A stretch of 5,443 bases of DNA from Candidatus Parvarchaeota archaeon (GTDB lineage Archaea > Micrarchaeota > Micrarchaeia > Anstonellales > VGKX01), in contig VGKX01000078.1 of the NCBI GenBank assembly GCA_016866895.1, forward strand, positions 1 through 5,443. Reading direction: 5' to 3'. This document shows, piece after piece, positions 1-5,415 of this stretch. The notes beneath the pieces are model-generated. The model was not told the origin of the DNA, did not search any database, and saw nothing but the letters and a program-made list of their open reading frames with translations. Positions within the stretch are counted from its first letter, which is position 1; each line of letters starts with the position of its first letter. The translations under genes and the position numbers were made by a program.

Positions 1-2835
1 TGGGAATTTCACGAATTTTTTGCCATTGAACTTGTCAATCCTTGCCGAACCTGACGAAGGCTGGACTTCACGCAGGTTTGAGACAGATTGTATGCCTAGT
101 TGGCTTGCGCCTGACTGTTTTTCTTGCTGGTTTGAGACTGTTTGTGTTTCTTGCTGGCTTGAGGAGGATAATTGTGGTGGGGTTGGCGCACTCGATTCTT
201 GGATTTGGCTTGTTGAACTGGCTTGTGTAGTTGGCGAAATTTCTTTTGATGCAGTTTCAGTGCCGGGATATGGTGATTTGGTTGGGTCAATTGCTTTTAC
301 CTTGAAGTACTGCCTTTCGCTTTGGATGATATCGACAGAGTAATAATATGGCGAACAGTTGAGCTTCCAGGAATATGCGCCATTGGAGTAAGTATCCAGG
401 AAAGAACTATTGTATCCAGGTGATATGGCGTCAGCATAGCGAATGGTATCATTTACATAATACCAGCAGTACATGACATCTGGAACATCCGATGCGACTG
501 TTGCTGAAATATTGACCCTGCTATATTTGGAAATGTAGTTGTTCAACGGTTTTAAAGGAACGATTTTAGCCTGCACACACGAGCCGTTGTAGTGGCAAAC
601 ATAATCAGAGCCAGGGCAGCCGCACTGATAACAGGCATCTACAAGCTCACCGTTATATGTGCAGTATTTTGGCTTGATGGAGGAACATGTTGTCATGAGG
701 GTGCCGTCTGAGCAGTAAATAGGTGCTTGGACCGGTATTCCAAAAGTATAATTTCTAGTTAAATTGCCGTTTAGGTTTGTCATTATTAAGATTGGAAAAT
801 AATAGCCAGCAGTTGTATCTGGAGGAGCTAGAAGGTCTATGTAATACCATAAAGAATCTTCTTGGAGAATGGGGTTTACACTTGAGTTTATAAAATCGCT
901 ACCGTCGTATATTTTAACTTGATAGACCCATCCTTCCGGAACACTAAGCGACAGGTTGAAGTCAGATACTGGGCATAACGGGCCATCATAATTCCACGTT
1001 TGAACATCTAAGCGATAAGAGATACCGGCATAGAACCCTGGAGGTGCATATATATTGGTTATTGTCGGATAATTGTAAACACATTTAGCTTGATAGATTC
1101 CAACATCAAATTTTATTGATTGGTTGTTGGAACCACGTGGGATAAGTGAAATTCCCCGCCCGTCATCTTTATACTTTCCCCCCTGGTTTAAAGTTACATT
1201 GTTAGACGTTGGATAAGCTGCTGGGCTCATATCCAAAAGCCTTGAGCGCATCCAAAAATTCTTTGTTTGCCAGTTGACAAAAAGGCCTTTGTTGCCAGTA
1301 TAATCTGAAGGATATGTACTACCCATCATCGAATCAAAACCGTAAGGTTTTCTATATTCGACATAATATGAAAAGTTTGAGGAATTGTTCGGATCTCTTA
1401 TTTTTGCAGCCCTGACGCCAGAGCCTAGTTCTAAAGGATTAAGCAGATAAGTGCCAGAATTGTTGATTGTTATTATCGAGGATGAGTTGAACCATCCGAG
1501 AATGTCTTTGAGCATGGCGTTGAAATGAAGACCGCCTCTTGCATTACCCATCACATCATAGATGTTTCCGTATTCGGAGTGATCACAAGGACCGTACATG
1601 ACGCTAGACTTGCACGACCAGAGGTTTGCATGAGCCACACCCAATGCATGACCAAGTTCATGAGAGATAACAAATTCGAGAGTCGTATAATTTATCGGAT
1701 CGTTACTAAAATATGGAGGATAACCTGCCAAAGACCAACTTAAAGACAGATTATAGAGTATATTGTTTACAAGAACAGGCCACCTGCCAACAGAAGAGTA
1801 TCCTCCACCCATGCAAGAGTGGTCAGCTAAAATCAGGATTCGTCCGTATTCATTCAAATCAATATTATTTGATTGAATAATATTGTCAAGTTCATAATCG
1901 CCGTATGAGCCAAAATCCGGCCATCTACAATAATTGTTAACATAGCCGGTCCTGTTCAGCGTATACCATCCATAGGCATTTCCCGTAAAATAGGTTTGGT
2001 TGTACGACGCCTCTCGGATGAATTTTTGGAACTGGCCGTTGAAGATTTGGTACTGCGCCTCCTCGCGCGTGTAAGGGGGCGGGTCTTGCGAGTCAAGAAA
2101 TCTGACCAGAAGGACAAGCAGCTTTTGCTCACCCAATGCAGGGCTGTCCTCTGTTTTGAGCACTTCAAATGAGCTTTTGTCAGCAAAGGAGACGATTTTG
2201 TTTTCAAGCTGGAACCCGTTGACTTTGACAAGCGCGCCTGACCTTAGCTCTGGCTGCTGCCCCACTGGGAAATAGTCAAGTTTTCCCTGCGGCGTCCTTA
2301 TTGAGTACTTGAATGTTCCCTTGTTGTTTGCGAAGTCATCAAAATGGATTACTTCAATGTTTCCCTGCAAGCTCGTTTGTTGCTCAAAATAAGGAGATAA
2401 TTCGGAAGGCACTTTGAGCTTCTTTGAAGAAATGGCCTGATAAATGAATTCTTCAGGGCTTTCTGGCAGCAGCTTGAGCATCAGGCTTTTTCGTTGCTGG
2501 GCTTTTGCCTGAAGGGTTGTCAGCAGATAAGAAGATTGTTGTGAGGATGTTTTTTGGGCGCTTGCATAGGATGAGCTTAGGCTTGAGATTTCACTATTTA
2601 GAAAAGTAATTTGGCTTGAGGTTGCCTGGGCTGATAGTTGAGCGGAAAGTTGGCTGGCAGAAGGCTGGCTGGATATTCTTTGACTTGTTGGACTAGCACT
2701 AGGCGTGGTTTGGAAAGTTGGATAATTGGAAAGAAATTGGGCTGTTTGTGAAGCCTCATCATACGTGTGATGGGCAAAACTAAAGCTTGAAATAAGCAAA
2801 AGAAAGAGGAAGAGAAATCTGTTTTGCTTGAACAT
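1..2835 (-). CDS. Secreted gametolysin-like (M11) metzincin zinc metalloprotease, multidomain, C-terminus cut by window edge
   Basis: Predicted secreted zinc endopeptidase; the frame stays open for 945 codons to the edge. Residues 1-21 form a signal peptide (MFKQNR, then a Phe/Leu-rich core, cleavage after SFA). A Ser/Gln/Ala-rich stretch follows (about 28-115). A beta-rich prodomain (about 150-250) ends with GEQKLLVLLVRF. The catalytic domain (about 255-580) has the zinc motif HELGHALGVAH at 392-402 (ligands His392, His396, His402, base Glu393) and the Met-turn YDVMG at 426-430, followed by HFNAMLKDILGW, a combination typical of M11-like enzymes. Next come a NEW3-like beta domain (about 581-705), an eight-Cys module (708-753), an Ig-like domain (about 757-850) and a Ser/Thr/Gln-rich tail. 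More than a dozen NxS/T sequons fit a glycosylated exported protein. The ATG at 2835 follows an AGGTG ribosome site; an in-frame GTG at 2847 is less likely. The substrate is unknown. Protease assignment is firm; the M11 family is likely. Confidence 0.9.
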   Translation of the reverse strand, partial: MFKQNRFLFLFLLLISSFSFAHHTYDEASQTAQFLSNYPTFQTTPSASPTSQRISSQPSASQLSAQLSAQATSSQITFLNSEISSLSSSYASAQKTSSQQSSYLLTTLQAKAQQRKSLMLKLLPESPEEFIYQAISSKKLKVPSELSPYFEQQTSLQGNIEVIHFDDFANNKGTFKYSIRTPQGKLDYFPVGQQPELRSGALVKVNGFQLENKIVSFADKSSFEVLKTEDSPALGEQKLLVLLVRFLDSQDPPPYTREEAQYQIFNGQFQKFIREASYNQTYFTGNAYGWYTLNRTGYVNNYCRWPDFGSYGDYELDNIIQSNNIDLNEYGRILILADHSCMGGGYSSVGRWPVLVNNILYNLSLSWSLAGYPPYFSNDPINYTTLEFVISHELGHALGVAHANLWSCKSSVMYGPCDHSEYGNIYDVMGNARGGLHFNAMLKDILGWFNSSSIITINNSGTYLLNPLELGSGVRAAKIRDPNNSSNFSYYVEYRKPYGFDSMMGSTYPSDYTGNKGLFVNWQTKNFWMRSRLLDMSPAAYPTSNNVTLNQGGKYKDDGRGISLIPRGSNNQSIKFDVGIYQAKCVYNYPTITNIYAPPGFYAGISYRLDVQTWNYDGPLCPVSDFNLSLSVPEGWVYQVKIYDGSDFINSSVNPILQEDSLWYYIDLLAPPDTTAGYYFPILIMTNLNGNLTRNYTFGIPVQAPIYCSDGTLMTTCSSIKPKYCTYNGELVDACYQCGCPGSDYVCHYNGSCVQAKIVPLKPLNNYISKYSRVNISATVASDVPDVMYCWYYVNDTIRYADAISPGYNSSFLDTYSNGAYSWKLNCSPYYYSVDIIQSERQYFKVKAIDPTKSPYPGTETASKEISPTTQASSTSQIQESSAPTPPQLSSSSQQETQTVSNQQEKQSGASQLGIQSVSNLREVQPSSGSARIDKFNGKKFVKFP
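78..171. repeat. Degenerate 27-bp tandem repeat in the protease tail
   Basis: Three adjacent 27-bp units start at 78, 105 and 132, each opening with TTG(A/C)G and ending in GGC or GGT. A fourth partial unit starts at 159. Units 2 and 3 share TTTCTTGCTGG. On the coding (minus) strand this gives 9-residue units rich in Ser and Gln, such as SSQQETQTV and SNQQEKQSG. The frame is kept, so the unit number could vary without breaking the protein. Confidence 0.65.
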
Positions 2836-2844
2836 TATTTCAAA

Positions 2845-2849
2845 CACCT
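2845..2849 (-). promoter_or_regulatory. Ribosome binding site AGGTG of the protease gene
   Basis: On the minus strand AGGTG lies 9 nt before the ATG at 2835. It is complementary to the CACCT core of the archaeal 16S rRNA 3' end. It supports the ATG over the in-frame GTG at 2847, which overlaps the site itself. Confidence 0.6.
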
Positions 2850-2884
2850 GGCATGAGAGTTATTCTTGCTGGTTAAATTTTGAC

Positions 2885-2902
2885 GGTTAATCTTGCGATT
2901 AA
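2885..2902. promoter_or_regulatory. Candidate operator, copy 1: GGTTAATCTnnnGATTA with inverted repeat
   Basis: TTAATC (2887-2892) and GATTAA (2897-2902) form a perfect 6-bp inverted repeat around TTGC. It falls where transcription of the protease gene should begin, about 26 nt downstream of the TATA box centred at 2922. A protein bound here would block initiation. Fourteen of 17 positions match a second copy at 3401-3417. Another GGTTAA half-site sits at 2871-2876. The regulatory role is inferred from position and symmetry. Confidence 0.4.
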
Positions 2903-2916
2903 ATTAAGCAATTCTT

Positions 2917-2928
2917 GTTTATATAATC
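2917..2928 (-). promoter_or_regulatory. TATA box of the protease gene, possibly bidirectional
   Basis: The core TTTATATAA (plus strand, 2918-2926) reads as TTATATAAA on the minus strand, so it fits the archaeal TATA consensus both ways. For the leftward protease gene it predicts a start near 2896 and a leader of about 60 nt containing the AGGTG site. Rightward it predicts a start near 2947, just before the ATG at 2955. The purine-containing flank ACCGAG on the minus-strand upstream side favours the leftward direction. Confidence 0.6.
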
Positions 2929-2998
2929 TCGGTTTTGGTTTAGAGGAGTAGGTTATGTTGTTTGACTTGCAGTTCAATGGTATTCAAGTGGCACAAGA

Positions 2999-3007
2999 TT
3001 TATATTT
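2999..3007 (+). promoter_or_regulatory. TATA box placed for a leaderless start at 3028
   Basis: TTTATATTT is preceded by the purine-rich CACAAGA, which resembles a TFB recognition element. Its centre at 3003 is 25 nt before the ATG at 3028, the normal distance from an archaeal TATA box to the first transcribed base. The mRNA would therefore begin at or next to the start codon. No ribosome binding site precedes that ATG, which agrees with a leaderless transcript. Confidence 0.5.
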
Positions 3008-3027
3008 ATGGTTTTAAGAATAATAGT

Positions 3028-3432
3028 ATGAGCTTGAAAACGACAAACGATATAATCATTATCGGAAACGGTAAACTTGAGCGCCCAAAAACCTTGGAGA
3101 AAACAAAGTTATGGATTTTCATGAAAAAGATTTTCAGCTGGAAAAAAGACAGAATATTTTCCAAAGAACCGGAATATAAAAAATATTTAAAACCCAAGTT
3201 GGATAACCCCCCAAAAAAAGCGACAATCCCAAAACCTGTTCCGGTAAAAAAGGGCAAGGAACCGACATTTCTTGAAGTTTACATGCTATTTAAAAGTTTA
3301 TATGAAAGTTTTTATTACCATAAATTGATCGAGACTGATTTGAGGGCCGTATTTAAGTTCTGGAAGAGCGAGGCAAACAAAATCGAACGACCGTATATAA
3401 GGTTAATCTCAAGATTAGAATTTCAAAATTGA
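3028..3432 (+). CDS. Unknown Lys-rich protein, 134 aa
   Basis: I do not recognise this protein. It has no signal peptide or clear membrane segment. Residues 1-78 are strongly basic and carry a Pro/Lys-rich, probably unstructured stretch (about 55-79, with PKPVPVKKGK). Residues 80-134 look helical and rich in aromatics (LFKSLYESFYYHKL), ending in IERPYIRLISRLEFQN, which faintly resembles the second and third helices of a helix-turn-helix; this is weak. I chose the ATG at 3028 because a TATA box sits 25 nt upstream. Longer in-frame choices are an ATG at 2977 and a TTG at 2962, which would add 17 or 22 residues. Base and codon use is AT-rich (AAA, ATA, TTT), unlike the operon to the right. Its TGA stop is in frame with the next gene, so the two may once have been one. 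It could be a DNA-binding accessory protein. Confidence 0.6.
   Translation: MSLKTTNDIIIIGNGKLERPKTLEKTKLWIFMKKIFSWKKDRIFSKEPEYKKYLKPKLDNPPKKATIPKPVPVKKGKEPTFLEVYMLFKSLYESFYYHKLIETDLRAVFKFWKSEANKIERPYIRLISRLEFQN
3393..3417 (+). promoter_or_regulatory. Candidate promoter plus operator copy 2 before the second unknown gene
   Basis: GTATATAA (3393-3400) resembles a TATA box and is directly followed by GGTTAATCTnnnGATTA (3401-3417). The latter contains the perfect inverted repeat TAATCT-CA-AGATTA (3404-3417). It matches the motif at the protease promoter in 14 of 17 positions. It would predict a start near 3422 and a leader of about 28 nt to the ATG at 3451. The site lies inside the 3' end of the preceding gene, so coding constraint could also account for it. 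Confidence 0.35.
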
Positions 3433-3450
3433 GATAGAACAGTAGAGGAA

Positions 3451-4002
3451 ATGAAGCGGAGAGGAAGAGCATATTCACAGGCACGTGGCTGCAAAAAAGA
3501 CGAGTTCACAGAAACGGAATTCGCAATAATGGATGATTTCAGATATAAATCGTTTTTCTTAGTCGGGGATTGCGCAGTTAGTCTGACAGATAGGGGGAAG
3601 GAGGTTTTGGAAAGGATAAAAAAACTAATAGAAACCAGAAAGCAGTGGGAATCGGCCAAACGGTTGATATTTTCAGAGAGGGAACTTTATGCTCAACTGA
3701 CTCTTGAAAGCCGAAAAGTTGTTTTGAATGAATTAAAAGAGATGGTTAAAGCAGGTAAAACTCGCGTTTGGCATAACGATTATCTTGAAGATAAGATCGT
3801 GAAGCAAAATCTTGGTAAGGCATTGGAAGGCGAAGAGATAGAAGTAAAGCGGTTGGGTAACTACGGCGGGTCGGTAGTAAAATATAACGGGCAGTTTTAT
3901 GTGTATTTTGAAAGAACAACACCGCCCATACCAAAATTTCAACTCATCAAGCCTTTTGGCACGCTTTGGATGAGTCCGACGAACCAGGAAGCTGGCCCTT
4001 GA
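3451..4002 (+). CDS. Unknown basic protein, 183 aa, possible winged-helix segment
   Basis: Not recognised with confidence. No signal peptide or membrane helix is seen, so it is probably cytoplasmic. Residues 17-62 (EFTETEFAIMDD, then CAVSLTDRGKEVLERIKKL) resemble the wing and last helix of archaeal winged-helix regulators, where a hydrophobic-LT-x-x-G-x-x-hydrophobic-L pattern is common. Residues 62-118 are charged and helical. Residues 119-183 look like beta strands (GEEIEVKRLGNYGGSVVKYNGQFYVYFERTTPP). The ATG at 3451 has GAGGA only 2 nt upstream, poor spacing; the next Met is at 3529. The frame is also open upstream for 6 codons back to the TGA of the previous gene, so it may be the second half of a split gene. 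The gene ends in a tandem TGA-TAA, 23 bp from the convergent rnp2. A role as regulator of its own operon and the divergent protease is a guess. Confidence 0.7.
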   Translation: MKRRGRAYSQARGCKKDEFTETEFAIMDDFRYKSFFLVGDCAVSLTDRGKEVLERIKKLIETRKQWESAKRLIFSERELYAQLTLESRKVVLNELKEMVKAGKTRVWHNDYLEDKIVKQNLGKALEGEEIEVKRLGNYGGSVVKYNGQFYVYFERTTPPIPKFQLIKPFGTLWMSPTNQEAGP

Positions 4003-4025
4003 TAAAGTTAAGTGAAGTCGAGATG

Positions 4026-4385
4026 TTATACCACTCTGGCAATTTCCCTTAGTGTCTTTATCGTGCCCGATGTCTTAAGCAGCCGAATCCGTGCCTGCCT
4101 GCCTTGGATGGGGCCGAATAGGGCAATGCAGCCGCAGAGTTTTTTTTGCGAGGAGTTTGTAACGCGGAAAATGCCTTTTTTGGCTTGTTCGTCAAAATCC
4201 AGTTTTTTTAACCGCGCCCTTGAAAGGCCGACTATTCCAAGAAACGCCATGCACCGCGTGTCAAAGAATTTCCAGGCCTCGCTTGCGCCAACAAGGGGCT
4301 TGTCAGGGCCGTAAAGTGTGAAAAGCACGTATCTTTTCTTTTGCAGGTAGGGTTTTGCCATGCCATCACTGAAGTCAATAATCAT
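4026..4385 (-). CDS. rnp2: Ribonuclease P protein component 2 (Pop5 family)
   Basis: Subunit of archaeal RNase P, which removes the 5' leader of pre-tRNAs; Pop5 pairs with Rpp30 and supports the catalytic RNA. The protein shows the family's opening PYLQKKRYVLFTL (residues 12-24), corresponding to the usual L-x-x-KKRY first strand, the middle segment KKGIFRVTNSSQKKLCGCIAL, and the closing RLLKTSGTIKTLRE (about 101-114), where SGTIK-x-L-R is the best-known signature. It is 119 aa from this ATG, near the family's usual size. The start codon overlaps the TGA of rnp3 (ATGA), which indicates translational coupling. A second ATG at 4361 (MAKPYLQKKRY) fits the family's N-terminus slightly better and cannot be excluded. 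The adjacent rnp3 encodes its direct partner. Confidence 0.88.
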   Translation of the reverse strand: MIIDFSDGMAKPYLQKKRYVLFTLYGPDKPLVGASEAWKFFDTRCMAFLGIVGLSRARLKKLDFDEQAKKGIFRVTNSSQKKLCGCIALFGPIQGRQARIRLLKTSGTIKTLREIARVV

Positions 4386-4849
4386 TCAAAATATAGCTTT
4401 GGAAGTTTAAGTGAAGCTTTTGCAACCTGCTCTGGTATGCCAAACAATTGTGCAAAAAGCACAAGCTCATGTGCAGAAAGGCACTGGAATTCATTTTGTG
4501 AAAGAGAGCAAAGCACAATGCGCGCGCCGTATTTGAGGCACAGTTTTGCGAATTGGCGCGCCATGCCAAGTTTTTGGGCTACAAAATGAGGCGGCTCCCC
4601 TGGAACTGAAAAATAGCTTGCAGGAAAAGCAAAAGCCCCGCCTGATTTTGCAACCTCCCTGATTGCAGGCAAGTCAAGCTCAAATGAGTCAAGAAAAAAA
4701 ACAAGGGGCTTTTTTGCGATGCTCCCCAGTTGTGCCGCGTTTTTTGCCCTGTAGGTCCTGTTTTTTACATTCTCAAGCTTGTAGGCTTTGGCAAAGCCCA
4801 GGCTGCCAATGTTCCCAACGTGAACTATTGAAATGTCGTATGCTTCCAT
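4382..4849 (-). CDS. rnp3: Ribonuclease P protein component 3 (Rpp30 family), short form
   Basis: TIM-barrel-like protein subunit of archaeal RNase P, partner of Pop5 in pre-tRNA 5' processing. The C-terminal half is the most recognisable: RQFAKLCLKYGARIVLCSLSQNEFQCLSAHELVLFAQLFGI (residues 98-138) matches the family's pattern of an Ala/Lys-rich helix, a strand ending in hydrophobic-C/T-S, and the S-P/A-x-E/D-L helix leading to the ALLG-like segment, followed by AKASLKLP. From the ATG at 4849 it has 155 aa, clearly shorter than the roughly 210-240 aa of well-studied archaeal homologues, with the loss mostly in the N-terminal half. I prefer this start because the frame further upstream (ATG at 4954) runs through the end of rpl15e with no family resemblance. 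It lies 46 bp after rpl15e and overlaps rnp2 by 4 bp. Confidence 0.82.
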   Translation of the reverse strand: MEAYDISIVHVGNIGSLGFAKAYKLENVKNRTYRAKNAAQLGSIAKKPLVFFLDSFELDLPAIREVAKSGGAFAFPASYFSVPGEPPHFVAQKLGMARQFAKLCLKYGARIVLCSLSQNEFQCLSAHELVLFAQLFGIPEQVAKASLKLPKLYFE

Positions 4850-4870
4850 GGGACTTCTCGCCCCCACAGT

Positions 4871-4880
4871 ACATATATCC
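4871..4880 (-). promoter_or_regulatory. Possible internal TATA box for leaderless rnp3
   Basis: On the minus strand GGATATATGT has its AT core centred near 4875, 26 nt before the rnp3 ATG at 4849. That is the spacing expected for a leaderless transcript. It would allow rnp3-rnp2 to be expressed apart from rpl15e. The match to TTTATATA is only fair, so the operon may simply be read through. Confidence 0.3.
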
Positions 4881-4895
4881 AAAGCACATGTGGCA

Positions 4896-5405
4896 TCAGG
4901 CCTGCTCGTAGCCTTTGCCCTTGCCGGCAAGGCCCCTTGCCTTTCTTGAGGCAAAAGTCAGGCCGCGATAGGCCCTGCCTGATTGCAGCCTGCCTGCGTA
5001 AGCACTTGGCTCAACAAGCAGGACTTCTGAATACTTGTACTGGCCATCCGCGCCTACAAAATAGGAGTTTAGGACTTCCAGGTTAGGATATTTCCTTGCG
5101 GCTTTTTTCTCAGCAATTGACCTGTATAGCTGGCCGGGATTCACATATGCCTTGTTCTTGGCAGGCTTTCTGCCACCCCATGGGTGAGGCCTTTTGCGGC
5201 TTCCCCTTCCGGTCCTCACGCGAACGACAACATAGCCTTTTTTTGCCTTGTAGCCAAGGGTTCTCGCCCTGCTCAGGTTTGTCGGGTGCTCAACCCGCTC
5301 TATAGTTGGCCCTTTCCTCCAGCTGACAAGCCTTGCCCTGTAAGCCGGGCTTTTTTCCCTGTATTGCTGCTGGAATGCCTCGCGTATGTATTTGTAGACT
5401 CCCAT
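4896..5405 (-). CDS. rpl15e: Large-subunit ribosomal protein eL15 (L15e), trimmed form
   Basis: Structural protein of the archaeal 50S subunit that binds 23S rRNA. Diagnostic blocks in order: MGVYKYIREAF at the N-terminus; RARTLGYKAKKGYVVVRVR (46-64), the strongly conserved core; NLEVLNSYFVGADGQYKY (108-125), the family signature; and GRAYRGLTFASRKARGLAGKGKG (143-165). At 169 aa it is shorter than the usual 185-195. The stretch that normally follows the V-D-P motif (HPxIxxDpxixW) is missing, and the basic tail is cut short. I chose the ATG at 5405 because homologues begin MGxYKYIREA and a GGTGG site lies 5 nt upstream (5411-5415); a second ATG at 5417 would add MVVW. It is the first gene seen of the leftward operon with rnp3 and rnp2, an arrangement known from the archaeal exosome superoperon. 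Confidence 0.93.
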   Translation of the reverse strand: MGVYKYIREAFQQQYREKSPAYRARLVSWRKGPTIERVEHPTNLSRARTLGYKAKKGYVVVRVRTGRGSRKRPHPWGGRKPAKNKAYVNPGQLYRSIAEKKAARKYPNLEVLNSYFVGADGQYKYSEVLLVEPSAYAGRLQSGRAYRGLTFASRKARGLAGKGKGYEQA

Positions 5406-5410
5406 CCAAA

Positions 5411-5415
5411 CCACC
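5411..5415 (-). promoter_or_regulatory. Ribosome binding site GGTGG of rpl15e
   Basis: Minus-strand GGTGG, followed by 5 nt and then the ATG at 5405, pairs with the CCACC/TCACC core of archaeal 16S rRNA. It overlaps the alternative ATG at 5417 and so favours the downstream start, which also agrees with the conserved MGxYKYIREA N-terminus. No convincing TATA box is visible in the last 25 bases; it is probably beyond the edge. Confidence 0.5.

Noticed and set aside
20..343. A 107-codon Cys/Trp-rich frame on the plus strand
   Set aside because: It is antisense to the repeat-rich tail of the protease; the odd composition comes from reading Ser/Gln codons backwards.
1525..1743. A 72-codon frame on the plus strand
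   Set aside because: It is antisense to the zinc-binding region of the protease and has no ribosome site or recognisable domain.
1956..2231. A 91-codon frame on the minus strand
   Set aside because: It overlaps the protease gene in a different frame and its Ser/Lys/Arg-rich product looks like a shadow; the 945-codon frame with clear domains explains the region.
4003..4025. A hairpin terminator between the convergent genes
   Set aside because: The 23-bp gap has neither a stem nor a T-run.
4012..4314. A 100-codon frame on the plus strand
   Set aside because: It is the antisense of rnp2, which has convincing family motifs on the other strand.
4850..4954. Upstream extension of rnp3 to an ATG at 4954
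   Set aside because: The extra 35 residues overlap the 3' end of rpl15e out of frame and do not resemble Rpp30; the ATG at 4849 fits better.
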